A program made the translations under genes and the position numbers. Of a stretch of DNA of 64,000 nt, positions 23,236-36,200 are shown in pieces; position 1 is the first letter of the stretch, and every line of letters starts with the position of its first letter. This stretch comes from Crocodylus rhombifer. Its lineage: Eukaryota > Chordata > Crocodylia > Crocodylidae. Under the pieces are notes generated by a model. The model saw nothing but the letters and a program-made list of their open reading frames with translations, searched no databases and was not told the origin of the DNA. The stretch spans positions 1,030 through 65,029 of the forward strand of contig JAVSML010024356.1 in the NCBI GenBank assembly GCA_038503035.1, in the 5' to 3' direction.

Positions 23236-26200
23236 CATTTTGCACTACATTGGAATAGTTCAAAAGTCTATCCCAAAGCACACACCAAACCTGCCGGCTT
23301 TCCCCTTTCCTGCAGCCAAACAACTAGAAATGGGAAAGCATTAATCCCCTAACAGAAACTTATTCAGTAGAAGTACTCTGTTTTATACCCTTTAGAAGAG
23401 AAAACATGTATGAGGTACCATTGGCCTACGAACTGGCTTTAGCCTTTGATTTAGCTCCTGTTTTGTGGAGAAACTGGTTAAAATTTCTGAAACAGAACAT
23501 GTCTCTGTCAAAAGAAACTATTTTCATCACAATCAAAACTGCATAGGAATATAACTATATAGGTAAAATTGTATTTTTTTAAAGAATATGTCAACACTTT
23601 TAGGATGGAACACTTTGATTTTTCATTTCCAAATAGCTCTTAATTATTTTTTTATGTTATGTCATACATATTTTAAAAATAAAAATATCACAATCAAAAT
23701 TAAATGTTTTCATGACCACAAAGCAATATTGTTTTTCAGAACTTTTCCTTCATGGAAAATTTTGAAATCTGATGTTGTTCCATTTAAACACAGAATGAAA
23801 ATAAATTCTGAACAGCTGTAAAGTGTAAATCCCAGTTCCTGCTGAGTTCTTGGACAGACATGGGTTTTCAAGTAAATATCTACAACAAATTGCATTCCAC
23901 AAATGACTGAGAGCTACAGTTAAAAACTGAATTCTTGAAACACCGGCATTCTTAACCTTCGGTGGATAACTAGATATTTAGATTATTTGGATATTAGCTT
24001 TCCTAGAAATCACTTTGATAATATCCTGGGGCAGCCTTACCAAATTTTGGCAATGCAGACAGAAAACCATTTGTGACAGCTTTGAAACTAAACTCGTCAG
24101 GTTCAAGTGAGGTCTCCAAATGACTAACATCAGTCCCCAGCAGTACTGGCAAGACAGGGTTCCCTGTCATCTAATTCCCTTTACAGCAGATGTAAATTGG
24201 GAGAGCTCACACAACTCAACCAATATGTAGGATTTTTTCTTTGTTTTATTTTTAAAATAAGAAATCATATAAGCAAATAAATCTCTCACATTTGTGCACA
24301 CAAGCTGTACCAGGACTTAACCAGAACTGATAGGAAGAAGACAGGCAAGTCCAAGACACAGTGGTCTGACACAGTTAAAGGTTGCCATAATGAGGTTTTT
24401 ATATCTCAGGTGACTCGTCACTTCCCCTGCGTTACAGAGCAGGCTGATTTTTCCCTGAAACAGCCTAAGACTCTGTACACTAGCATCCACAGAGAACATA
24501 TTTGAGGCTAGGTGGAGCCCCGGGAGTGGCCTTGTTCTGTTAGAAAGGATAGAGAACCAGGTTAAAGGGTAGGAAGATAAATAATAAATGAGTGACAGAT
24601 ATACCACAATTAGGCCAAGGTTAATAAGCATCAATTCCAGAGGGTAAAAGATCTTTCTTTAAAAGTAATGACCATATAATAAATATGTCTTACTACCAAC
24701 TTAACAGATATACCCACTTGGTATTACAGTCAATTATAAAAAATATATATATTACATCCGGGAAAAAACATAAATAAAAAATGAGATCAATAAATTAGCC
24801 TTTGATAGTAAACAAAACTTACTGCATGATTATATCACTTTCAGTTTCTTCACTGTGTACTATATATGCAAAAAGAAGCCATATCTGTAAACATTTTTCT
24901 CCTGCTTTTCCTCAACTTTGTAGTTAGATCTTTTGCAAAACACTGAATGATTTTTCTATCAGCTCCTATGAATGGACTTAACCCAGCATCTTTTTTGTTA
25001 TATATGCCAGGTTCACAACTTTTGGACTGAAAACAAAACCAAGATCATTGCAGAGTACAAAGACTATGAATCTGTTTGATAAGCTAATGGAAGATCTGCC
25101 ACTAGCCACTAGAAATAAACTAAGTTCTCAGCTAAATCTCTTAGGTTCATTATATCACATTAACAAGAAACTAAATATGTTATCACAAGGTAGTTGATGC
25201 ATTCTTACAAATAACACCTTCACAGTGAAATCTGTTAATTGCTCCCTGCTCTCTGAATTCTTTTGTCTTTACCAGAAAAAATTAATAATGTTGAGTCATT
25301 GCTACTTCTCACATTTTATTACAAACAAGTACGCAAGGAGTCCAGAGATTGTAAGAAAGGCATCCCATCTTACTTCCTCATGACAATCGTATGAAAAAAG
25401 AATGGGACATAAACTGAAACTCATCCTAAAAAATTAACGCATGGAATGACCTACCAATGGCAGCAACAGGAATTATATCCAACAGAGTTACATCATACCC
25501 AATACTAAGAGACACTGCTTTGTGTTCAGTTCATTTTGTTTAACTATATCACTGTGAAAAAAGCTTTAAATGACAAATTGTCCATATATAGTTATGTGTT
25601 AGCAGGACTGCTGCCTTTTGCCCATGATAGCTATAATGTCTATCGATCTTTTCTCTAATGACAAGTCATTTTACACTCAACAGCCCTATAATTTCTTAAG
25701 ATTTTTAGTCTTTTTCAAAAAGGGAACATAACCATTGTTTATGGCTATGATATTTTGCATGTTTACAATGCAATATGAACAAAGATCAATCCTGTAAATA
25801 AAGATCAGGGAGAAATAGATTTTAAATGAACATAAGGTAATGCAAACACAGTTTCCAAGGGATGAAAAGGGCCTTTTTTCTTTTTCTTTCTTTTTTTGTT
25901 AATTAAATCAAAGCTTGATCCTGCCATGTTTTCTCGAATAAGTAGACATTGATTTACTCCCTGGGTTGAGATACTGGGTATGTAGCTCATTAAAATCTAA
26001 GGGGGAAATATCTCAGTTTTGATGTACAAGCTAAAAAACAGAGTTTGATTCCAGATTTCTGCCACAAAACAAACAATGGGATCCACAGCTGTGTCATAGT
26101 CCTGGCTTCACTTAACCAACAGAGTTTATACGTGTATGTTCCCAACCCCCATTTGGTATCCACAAGGAAAGAACTCAAATTTAGCCATTGATGGATAAAG

Positions 26201-26636
26201 ACATGTTCTCTATGTTGCAAGCCTGTTAAGTGAAAGAGACAGCAAGAACAATACATATATAAATGTGACCAGTAGCTTTAGCAAGAAGTTAAAAGGACAT
26301 GAACATTGTTTTTATTAAAAAGAATCACCCTGAGGAAACTGCAGGCCTTAATTAACTCCAAAAAGATAATAATTACCTTTAGGAAGCCCTCTCAGGAAAC
26401 AATCAACCTTCCCTTCCTTACACTTATCTCTTCAGATGTTGAAACAATAAACAAGACTAGACCAGCTAATAAGCCTCCTTACCTGTGCAAGCATCCCAGT
26501 CAGAAATTCAGGTACAGGGCCCAGAGAGTCATTACATAGTGTTAAATCATGTAACCCATGTGTCAGCATATAAGTAAGTGAATTACTGAATCTTACTAAG
26601 AACAACAACATTTGGGCAACACTGAATGAACTCAAT
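23236..26636. other. Unassigned AT-rich spacer
   Basis: This is long AT-rich sequence. I found no exon, RNA gene or repeat on either strand that I can support. Confidence 0.4.
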
Positions 26637-26983
26637 TGGCACATCTACACTTGCATTTAAGTGTGACTAGTTTATTGCAAATTAAGTTAATAAGCATTAA
26701 GTGGCAGGGACTTGGCACTAAAGTTATTGCCAAGTCCCTGCAGCCCTGCCTTATGCCCCTAGTGGCCGGGCAGGCCGGGTATTAAAGTTGCCAGGTCGCA
26801 TCTACATGTACGTTAATGCACTTTAACTAACCACTCCTAAATTTGATGTCTGCATTTTCAGACATCAAATTTAGGCGTGATTAGTATAATTTAACCATTT
26901 TTAAGGACACGTACGTATAGATGCTTACCCATAATACATATTAAATTAGGCTAATGCACATTAATTTGTCTCATGTAGACACA
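26637..26983. mobile_element. Foldback MITE with perfect hairpin
   Basis: The ends TGGCACATCTACACTTGC and (inverted) AGTGTGTCTACATGAGAC are related to the MITE at 2691-2937. The six-base string CTCAAT flanks both sides (26631-26636 and 26984-26989). Inside, 26836-26852 and 26859-26875 are perfect 17-bp inverted arms (CCTAAATTTGATGTCTG) around a 6-nt loop. The arms continue imperfectly outward to CATCTACATGTACGTTAATG and its partner, suggesting a smaller foldback inside the larger one. Confidence 0.65.
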
Positions 26984-26989
26984 CTCAAT

Positions 26990-28725
26990 ATTTTACAAAC
27001 AGTTTTAAAATATAAACCATATAATGTTATGCTGAAGTGAATGTATTTCCTTGCATAATAAATTTTAAAATTATTTACAGGGAGTAAGTCATTGTAGTAT
27101 TTACAACAGACCTTTGGTAAACTCTACATGTGACAATTTCACATCATGCTCAGGTGACAGTAAGCTGCTCTCAGCATACTGAAAATTAGCATGAGCAAAC
27201 AGGGCCACAATATTAAACACTACCATGCATGGACACACTTGCATGGCACAGGCAAGTAAGCAGCATAAAACGTAAGAATATACTTATAATCCAGCAAGTA
27301 AGTATAAGAACCATCAATTGCCGCCCCAGTGACAAAGCCCTTTCTCTTACCATCCTGCTGACTTCATTTTCACACTTGATTTAGCTTATTCAATGTAAAA
27401 GCAAAACTGTTTAACAAATAAGACATTGCCTCTCTTTGTTAGAAAACATTACTGCCCTTTGCTGCTACTCCTCACTTTTGTTCCTTCTGGGCATCTTGTT
27501 CTCCCAAATTTAAAGCAGATAACCTGGCTGAGTGAGAAAGACTGCAGCAATTATTGGTGATCTCTCTGAGATAAACTCATTAATGATGAGAGGTGTCAGT
27601 TTTTACCTAATTCTCGTGCATCACCTAGCTAAAGACATTGCATGCTTCAAAAATGTTGATTACATTCATAATTTATGTGTTCACCGTTACATCTCTTTTG
27701 ATTAATCTGAGACAACTATTCATGATTTACCTTTCCTATAAAATGACTTTTACATATCTGGTTACTGGAAACACTTGGAAAAAATGGCAATGATATTTAC
27801 AATGTACAATACTTAATGCTTCATTAATTATTTTTATAATTTGCAATTTAACAATGTATTTTTATTCTACACATAGGCAATCATGAACAGGCACTTCTGC
27901 TTCTACACATATTTAGAATTAATACCAGGGACAATGTTCAAAATCCTTAACTCAGTTTTAATCAGTTCTTACTTCAGGAAGATATGAGTTTTGTCCTGCC
28001 TGGAACAAGGACTGTGTAGAATCAATGTGTGATTTGCTTGTGTAAAGTGCCCATGATATGGCCTCCCATGTGGCCAATTTATTTAAAAATCTGTAGGCTA
28101 GTGCTGGCCAACAGTGAATTAGATCACTAAGAGGAAAATGGGTGTTCCTAGGACTAACAATGGAATACAAAGCTTTTCTCCTCTTGATTGTTAATTGTTT
28201 GGCCTAACCCAAACTAATACCAGCAACCAGCTGTCCATAGGAAATAAACTGAGAACATCTACTGAAGAGATACTCACATCAGAAAGACAGCAGCACTTTT
28301 GGTAGCAGTGTCATCAAAATTCAAAGACTGAATTCATAGGGAGAATGAACTACAATAGAAGTGATCTTTTTAGTGCTGAGAAGTTAAGGTAGACAAAGTG
28401 CTTGAGCATGAAGACGAAGTTCTTATTTTTACTACCCTAACTGTAGATAAAACTTTTTTTTTATTTTCTTCTACCTTTAATCTGGCATGTTTCTTTCTTG
28501 ATGCCATTTGTTTCACTGGAAAACAGTTTACAGCAGCTCCAGCCTCGTTGTATAGATTGGAGTGAAGGTTGTGTCCTTCCTGCTGTGGTTTACCACTCAT
28601 TTTAAACACCCTTCTGGAGAAAGTGCATGTGAAGGCCTAAAGAGAAAGTAGTAATGTGTACTACTGAGTAGAAATACTATTTGCTTCAAATCTGTAAAGG
28701 ATTTAAAATGTTGGGCTTGTGTCCC
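26990..28725. other. Unassigned AT-rich spacer
   Basis: No gene or recognisable repeat is visible. The minus-strand open frame at 28370-28609 (79 codons, lysine-rich middle) has no known domain and no supporting signals. Confidence 0.4.
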
Positions 28726-28940
28726 CGCAGCCAGTCTCACATATGGGGAGGGAGGGGTCCCCCAGTGAAGCTCCCACTCCCTGGCCAGAACTCACAGAGG
28801 GGTACCAGTGCTCCCACCTGCCCCCTACCCCCCACCAGCCACCTAAGCAGCGAATACGGCCAGTCAGGGGGTGCACCAGTCAGGGGGCACTTTCAGTGGG
28901 TGTATGTGCACCCCCATGCACCCCTTTGCATTGCCACTGG
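28726..28940. repeat. GC-rich dispersed repeat fragment
   Basis: The right end TGCACCCCCATGCACCCCTT, then TGCATTGCCACTG, matches the right terminus of the element at 1104-1474. A matching left terminus was not found. It abuts a CR1 fragment. Confidence 0.5.
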
Positions 28941-28945
28941 TTGCA

Positions 28946-29450
28946 GCAAAGTAAGTTTAGACTGGATATCCATAAAATGTTCTTCACTGTTACAATAGTG
29001 AGGCAGTGGAATAGATTGCCTGGGGAAGCTGTGGACTCTCCATCACTGGACGTGGTCAAGAGGCTGGACAGTCACTGATCAGAGAAGATCTAGTCATAGC
29101 TATGTCTATATCCTACTAGGGGTATTTTCCATGCTTCTGAGTGGTGCTGGTTACCACAGAGGCCTGGGAGGGAATTGCTACCCCTACTCCCCTCTCTGCT
29201 ACACGTGTCAGGTTTTATTTAAGCCTTCTTTAGAGGCATTCAGTGTTGGCTGCAGCCAAGGCTGGGGATTTTGACTGGGATATCCTAGTGCTTCTGCTGG
29301 TACTTAAACCTGGAGGTACCTGACTAAGGGATCAGACCAATCACCATATTTGGGGTCAGGAAATAATTTTATCCCCTGGTCAGAATGGTGTGGGCTCTGG
29401 GGGGTGTTGCCTTCCATCTTTAACAGCTATATCCTATTGCAGCTAAATGG
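28946..29450 (+). mobile_element. CR1 LINE 3' fragment, plus strand
   Basis: It begins inside the ORF2 C-terminus (SKFRLDIHKMFFTVTIVRQW, then NRLPGEAVDSPSLDVVKRL). It continues into the same long 3' UTR type as the 6.5 and 21 kb copies, including CCTACTAGGGGTATTTTCCA (the reverse of their TGGAAAATACCCCTAGTAG). The ATTCTATGA tail is missing or too decayed to place. Confidence 0.8.
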
Positions 29451-29932
29451 ATGTTAGAAAGAAAACTAACCATCCAATTAAAAATCTTTTTACTTTTCTG
29501 GGTCAGCTCGTGTCTCTTTCATCCAGCATATTTTGCAGTCAGTATAGTCTTTCAACACTGATAGGACTGGAAAAAAGTAAGCAGAGGAGGGAAAAAGCCT
29601 TTTTAAGAAAATAATCTTTTCAGGTCTCTTGTATATATCACGGAGATACAAGAAAGGGCACAAGTCCATTTCTTCCCTTCTCTGGTAAGGGTGTCCAGAG
29701 ATGATACTACTCAATTCCATCAAAAGCCTTTTCTGCATCTATATAGCTGATTTTTTTCATCGTAGCATATAGGAGAAGTAACATTTCAGTGTTACCTTGC
29801 AGTAGCTTCCCCTTAACCCCAGTGGGTCTAGGCATGAAATACTGTGCCCTATTATCTAAGATTTTTGCTATCATCTTATACCGTTATGATTTATGGGTGA
29901 TTGATCTATAGTAGAATGAAAACAATGTAAAG
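29451..29932. other. Unassigned spacer
   Basis: No gene is recognisable. An open frame on the minus strand (29490-29738) has no known domain. Confidence 0.4.
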
Positions 29933-30459
29933 CAGTGTTGCTCTGTCTTTTTTCCCTGACAGGCTGAATGGGTAGTTTCCAGTCCCTCCGCATGCTGGAT
30001 CCAGCCAATGGACACAATCTGGCTGCCGGGGCAGGCATGATGGGGCCTCATCCAGCCTCATAGAAAGAAGCAGGGCACAGCCCAGCCCAATCCAGCCCTG
30101 TGGGGAGGGGAAATGGCATGGACACCACTGGAGGAAGAGGATGTGGCCCCCACAACCTCAAAGGGGGAAGGGAATGTGAGCCAGCCCCAAACCAGCCACA
30201 TGGTGGGAAGGGGATGTGGCCTGGCCCACAGCCTGTCAGGGTGGAAGAAGGTGCATGGACCAGACCGTGGCAGGTGGGGGTAAAGGAGGGGGTCTAAGCC
30301 AAACCTCACAGGGGGTGGGGGCATGGCCTTGGCCCAACCCAGCTGCATTGCTCCCCCACTGCCAAGTTTCCCAACCCTTGGGGTTCCCCACAGGCTGCCT
30401 TCCAAGGCTTTGCAGGCTGCATTTGGCTGGGAGGGGGGAGCAGAGGTTGACCACCCCTG
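29933..30459. mobile_element. hAT-like non-autonomous element (527 bp)
   Basis: The right end inverted reads CAGGGGTGGTCAACCTCTG, a hAT terminus. The left end is CAGTGTTGCTCTG. Flanks ATGTAAAG (29925-29932) and ACATAAAA (30460-30467) differ only by transitions (5 of 8 identical), compatible with an aged 8-bp duplication. The GC-rich interior contains several short GGGGATGTGGCC-like units in loose tandem. There is no transposase. Confidence 0.5.
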
Positions 30460-30909
30460 ACATAAAAGATTTTTGCCAGTATGAGTAACAGAAATAAGTG
30501 GATCTTGTTCATTAAGGCACCTGTTATCAAACTAATACACAAGCTGTTCTTCAGTGCACATGTCAAACTCAGACCTAACGTCATATAAACCATGCACATC
30601 CATTATGTTTCCCTTCCAATTTCTTTTAAAAATATTTACTGGTACTTTTCCATAGCATTTAGAAAATTCACCAAGGCTTATTACACAGTGTAATTCCACA
30701 TGTACAAAATGGACTGATCTTTTCATATCAGATTAAGTCCAATATGGTTTCTTGTCTCTCAAAAAGTTATAAGATATACTGAACTAATTAGTATCCTGAA
30801 TCTTGAAGCGTCCTACATATATTTGCACGTTGTGTGCAAAACCTTTGTAATTCATACTACATTTCCCCAAAATAAATTTAAAACGTTACCAAATATTTAT
30901 AAATCACAA
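30460..30909. other. Unassigned spacer
   Basis: AT-rich sequence without a recognisable gene. Confidence 0.4.
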
Positions 30910-31227
30910 TACGTGGTTTGATCAAAAAGTTCTAAGACCTGATGTTCGGGGTATTGTTCATCAGGAATTTGTACTGAGTGGTCAAATAATCAATCAGGCC
31001 TTTTATAAAGAGATTTTGATTCGATTGAGGGATAAAATTAGAAGAAACTGCTGTGAGGTGTGTGAAAATGGTCAATGGCTTCTGCACCATGACAATGCTC
31101 CTTCACACACTGCTGTCTCCATTCAAGAATTTTTGACTGAAAAAAACATTCCTGTGATACCACACCCTCCATATTCACCTGACTTTGCCCCATGTGATTT
31201 TTTTCTGTTCCCAAAAATCAAAAGAAG

Positions 31228-33020
31228 TCCTTTTTAAAATACATAGGGGGCAAAAAGAAGGTTCCAGGTAACGTGGGGCCCCTGCAAGACACGGTAGGAA
31301 ATTTGGTCGTCACACCAGACAACAAAGCTAACCTATTTAATGATTTCTTTGCCTCCATTTTCCTGAGCAGGGACCAGAACAGCCACCCACCCTTTGGGCC
31401 CCCCTTAGATCCCAGGGGAGGCGCACCTAGGCCAAGGGTCAGTGAGGAACTAGTTAGGGAACTTCTGGAGGGACTGGATGTATTCAAATCAGCTGGTCCA
31501 GATAATCTCCACCCTCAAGTACTGAGGGAATTGGCTGAGGTCATTGCAGGACCCCTGGCACGGCTTTATGAGCACTCATGGTGCTCTGGTGTGGTGCCAG
31601 AGGACTGGAAGAGGGCCAATGTGGTTCCCATCTTCAAAAAGGGGAGGAAGGAGGACCCGGGAAACTATAGGCCAGTTAGTCTTACCTCAATCCTGGGTAA
31701 GCTTTTTGAGAGAATTATTCTGGCACATGTCCACGAGGGGCCAGCAGGAGAGATTATGATTAGGGGCAACCAACATGGGTTCATTAGCAGCAGGTCCTGT
31801 CAGACCAACCTGGTGGCCTTCTACGACCAGATCACCAAATCCTTAGATGCCGGGGTAGCACTGGACATAGTCTTCCTGGACTTTAGGAAGGCCTTCGACA
31901 CTGTCTCTCACACTGTTCTCATTAAGAAACTGGGGGACTGTGGTGTTGACACCCACACAGTCAAATGGGTCGCCAACTGGCTGGAGGGCCTCACCCAGAG
32001 GGTGGTAGTGGATGGGTCCTTCTCAACCTGGAAGGATGTGGGCAGTGGGGTTCTGCAGGGCTCAGTCCGCGGGCCCGCACTGTTCAACATCTTCATCAGT
32101 GACTTGGACAAGGGGGTAAATAGCACCCTGTTCAAATTCACAGACAACACTAAGATGTGTAGGGGATGTGGGGAAGCTAGAAGGGAGGAATAGGCTACAA
32201 TCAGACCTAGACAGGTTACAGGGGTGGGCAGATGAGAATAGGATGGGATTCAGCACTGACAAGTGCAAGGTGATGCACCTGGGGAGGAAGAACCAGCAGC
32301 AGACCCACACGCTGGGGAACTCTCTTCTTGTCAGTGCAGAAGCAGAAAGGGATCTCGGAGTCATCATTGACTCCAAGATGAACATGGGCCGGCAGTGTGG
32401 GAATGCAGTCAGGAAGGCCAACCGCACCTTGTCATGCATCCACAGATGCATCTCGAGCAGGTCCAAAGAGGTGATCCTCCCCCTCTGTGTGACACTGGTC
32501 AGGCCGCAGTTGGAGTACTGCGTCCAGTTCTGGGCACTGCACTTCAAGGGGGATGTGGACAGCATGGAGAGGGTCCAGAGGAGGGCCACTCACATGATCA
32601 GGGGGCAGCAGGACAGGTCCTATGAGAGGCTACGGGACCTGAACCTGTTCAGCCTCCACAAGAGAAGGCTGAGGGAGGATCTAGTGGCCTGTTATAAACT
32701 AGTCAGGGGGGATCAGCAGGCATTGGGGGAGTCCCTGTTCCCCCAAGCACCGCCAGGAATGACTAGGAATAATGGTCACAAGCTGGCAGAGGGTAGGTTT
32801 AGGCTAGATATCAGGAGGCGCTACTTCACAGTCAGGGCGGCTAGGGTCTGGAACCAACTTCCAAGAGAAGTGGTGCAGGCTCCTACCCTGGGGGTCTTTA
32901 AGAGGAGGCTAGATGTACATCTTGCTGGGGTCGTTTGACCCCAGTACTCTTTCCTGCCATGGCAGGGGGTCGGACTCGATGATCTGCTCAGGGCCCTACT
33001 AACTATGAAAGTATGAAAAT
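31228..33020 (+). mobile_element. CR1 LINE, 5'-truncated, nested in mariner
   Basis: This is about 1.8 kb of CR1: the RT-containing ORF2 C-terminal two thirds, a short 3' UTR (CTGCCATGGCAGGGGGTCGG, then ACTCGATGATCTG) and a decayed tail (CTATGAAAGTATGAAAATG). GAAG occurs at both junctions (31224-31227 and 33021-33024), a possible short target duplication. It is the least decayed CR1 in the window, interrupted by one evident frameshift. The subfamily matches the copies at 576-756 and 43441-44735. Confidence 0.92.
31273..32938 (+). pseudogene. CR1 ORF2 reverse transcriptase remnant
   Basis: Two overlapping frames make up the CR1 reverse transcriptase C-terminal part. The first (31273-32193) holds AGPDNLHPQVLRELAEVI, KRANVVPIFKKGRKEDPGNY, RPVSLTSILGKLFERII, QHGFISSRSC, DIVFLDFRKAFDTVSH and FKFTDNTK. 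The second (32168-32938, +1 frame) holds [45 protein letters not shown] and the end VFKRRLDVHLAG. The catalytic box normally F-A-D-D reads F-T-D-N, so one catalytic Asp is lost; the PQGS motif reads LQGS. The N-terminal endonuclease domain is absent through 5' truncation. It was therefore inactive even apart from the frameshift. Confidence 0.88.
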
Positions 33021-33236
33021 GAAGCTGAAAGGAAGGAGATTTGATGACATTACAACCATCCATAAGAATGTGAAAGTGGAACTCAAAAAACTCACAGTTG
33101 AAGACTTCCAGCATTGGGACAAGTGCATAACATCTGGAAGAGATTACTTTGAAGGGGACAGCTCATAAAAATCTTGTTTGTACACTATTCTTTAAAATAA
33201 AGGCTAAGTCTTAGAACTTTTTGATCACACCTCCTA

Positions 33237-36200
33237 TATCCAAACTGATATAAGCTTCCTTTTTAGTTTTCATAGTTAATACTTACTATTTAGACTTTGG
33301 GATCTTGAACATGGATCTGTAAAATGTAAAATCATTTCTGTCAGAACATAGAAGAGAGAGGAGCAAAAACTTCAACAATTCACAAAAATTCAAATCCCTT
33401 GCCCACATATAAAGAAGTCTTCTACTTTAAAAGGATGGTGCTTTTAAGTACCATTTTGTTTGCTTTATGACAACAAAGGTTCAAGTCAAGATTCGTATTG
33501 GCCTTGGCAACAGGATGAGACAAAAAAATAATATAATGTGCAGTAGGAAATCCTCTCTTACTCAGTGTTTTGCATATACCTAAAATACCCTATGAACTGA
33601 CATCAGCTCTGCAAAAGCCACTATTGGATATACGAAAGCCACATGTCAATAAAATGTAGCTAACTTTCTTCACCTTGCTGTGGTTAAAGTTTGCATAATT
33701 CCTCTTTAAGCATTTAATCCATCAGTGATTATACATTTGAAAGAAACAGATCAAACTCGACTTTACACCATTAGCATTTGTTTTTCGCAAGCCTCTGCTA
33801 AAAACCATCTGCTTTTGTTATTAATATCAGAACAATGAGTTGCAAAATACAATTGGAGTGATATTAAACTTGTCTCTAATGAAAACACCAAGGTTTTTGT
33901 GGCAGTTAAATTTCTTCCAGCCAAGGAATGGGGTAGAGAATGTTTTATGTGTACTCTTCTGCAATAAGTGCACAGCAAACCATAACATTATGCCAGTGCG
34001 TCAGTTTATTTCTTATGTTATTAAATAGTTTTCTTGATTAGGTTTATGAGCCATATTAGTCTGCTCTAAATTAAGCTGCTCTCTAGTCCCAGTCACAAGC
34101 AGGAAAAGTTTGTGTTGAAGGCCCTGATAATACAAACTTTTGCTCTACAAACAAACATGGATAATTGGACGAGTTAGACTAAATTCCTTCTATGTGGTGA
34201 TTTATAAATTCATCCAGCTTAATTTGCTGATAGGAAACTGAGCACTGTACCTGAGTCATTTGGTCTGATTTATATCAGAAAAGTGTACAAAAGAAAATGG
34301 AGGTTCTCTATCTTGCTCTTCTCTTGTCCTAGACTCCTGTTACTATATAGCAGGCATTCTTTTCCTTTAATTACCTTCTTCATGCCTTGAGAGTTTTGAT
34401 GACTTGATTAAGCCTTGCAGTGCAGTTCCAGTCCCTACCCATCTGATTAATTAGCCCAAACCTTATTAACTTCCTAATTTCAATCAATAAGGTGCTGATG
34501 CTGAACAGTGCAAGGGCAAACTAAGGATAGCAATTTTATTTCAAGACACAGAGACTCTAATACTATTTGCTTTCTCATTTTCACTCATTTTTCTATAGCA
34601 GCAAAGTTCAAAACAAAACCGAAGCATTTAATGATATAATAACCAATCTGGGCTAAGCCCTGTCATTCCTTAATCACCTCCATTACAAAACCTCTGGAGA
34701 CTTCAACAGGTCTTCTGTGCTGCTGCTGATTCTAGTGAATCAGCTGGCTGACTCAGAGATCCCAGTGTTTCCTACATTGCTGGTGAAGGCTGGTATTAAG
34801 AGGGTAATAGGTATCAGTATGCACTGTACTGAGACAACAGTGAGGATGACTGAAAGGCAAGAATACTTTCCCCTTTTATCTACCGTTAAGTGCCAACATT
34901 ATGTGTAGGTAATCTTGAGCCACCTACAATCTTCCTGTTCATCTAAATGAGTTTGTAACCAGTTCCAAGTACCGGCATTTTCGCCGTCAGCATTGGTATA
35001 ACTCCACGACCATTAAAGTAAAAATGAGCTTTACCATTGATGTCTATGGGCAAGAGTCTGGACAATGCAGAGTACCTTTGCCTATTCTCTCCAGGATCCC
35101 ATCCCTATACTTAGCTGGTGGCCCTAGATTATGCCAAAGTCTTTCTGTGATGCAGTCAGCATTGTTTCTCTGTTTTCCCTTTGCTGATGGATTTGAATGT
35201 CCCCAAAATTATTCCACAAACCCAGCTGTGAAAAGATTGTTTCCCCTTTGCTCTTCTCTGACACCTGGTTCTGTGAGGGGTGAAGAGTGTGCATCATGCT
35301 TACATATGTAAAATCCCTAACAAGATGAAGTAGATATTATTGTAGTATATACTACAAATATATTATTATAAGCACCATGCAGGATTCTGGGGTTGGAAGG
35401 AAAAAAGAGAATTTGAAATTTGCTACTGAAACATCACCAAGTTTTATTTTCCACTTTTGAAGAAGGACATAACTTCTCGAACAAGAAAATCTGATTAATA
35501 TATTAATTCAAGTATTTTTCTGCACTAAGAATGCCTGCAACAGCCATACAATTAAAACTGCCAGTAGGGAATTCAAGACTATTACTAGACTGCATTATTA
35601 TTATTTTCATTGTTGACCAAGTCTTCTGTTATTAAGGCTCTGGGTGTTTTCTAGAAAAGATATTTTCATTAATGTCTGCCTTCCCAGAGAATCAGAAGGA
35701 CCAAAATTACTTCCTCTTTTATGCTTTCTCAGGCCTTTGACAACAAACCACAATTCTCTGTCTAATACATTGTCTTGAAGGTTGTGAACAACAGAGGCTC
35801 TTAATGGTATTGTGGCAGGAATCAATTGTTCATCTCTTTAGTGCAATCCTATCTCCTGGTCTACTCTCTTTGCTGGCTTCCCTGTACAGTATCACTGATG
35901 GGTAGTGACATTTCTGTTTTAGAGAACATTCCATTACAGATGCTACTTCTAGTAAAACAATTCATGCTGAGATGTGTTTGGACACTATAGTGACTGCTAC
36001 TTGGTCTAACTTTGCCCAAGTTTTATCACAGCCATTCAGTTTGAGGGCTGGTAAAGAATCGTTTTTTTTTCCAACACTGACCAAGGAACTTGTATTAGTT
36101 CTGAAACTACTCTATTCTGTCACTGTGTAAAAATATTGGAGTTTTTGAAAAGCACTCCTTTTCTAGGTTTTTACCCCAGGTGCTATCCTACACTGCAAAC

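Larger units (their letters stand above)
30941..33168 (+). pseudogene. Mariner transposase remnant (catalytic C-terminal part)
   Basis: An open frame starts at the left repeat (DVRGIVHQEFVLSGQ) and reads through LLHHDNAPSHTAVS and HPPYSPDFAPCDFFLFPKIK to 31223. There the CR1 interrupts it. It resumes at 33022 (LKGRRFDDITTIHKN) and ends with TAA at 33166-33168. The Asp of HHDNA and the Asp of APCDFF are separated by 34 residues, the DD34D spacing of mariner transposases. The first catalytic Asp and the N-terminal helix-turn-helix region are absent, so the protein is inactive. Apart from the CR1 insertion this surviving part shows no stop or frameshift. Confidence 0.85.
30912..33234 (+). mobile_element. 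Internally deleted mariner, split by CR1
   Basis: The terminal inverted repeats are CGTGGTTTGATCAAAAAGTT (left) and GGAGGTGTGATCAAAAAGTT (right, inverted), continuing CTAAGAC at both ends. TA flanks both sides (30910-30911 and 33235-33236), the mariner target duplication. After removing the CR1 at 31228-33020, only about 530 bp remain, against about 1.3 kb for a full element. The left repeat runs straight into the middle of the transposase, so the DNA-binding domain and first catalytic Asp were lost by internal deletion. Confidence 0.9.
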
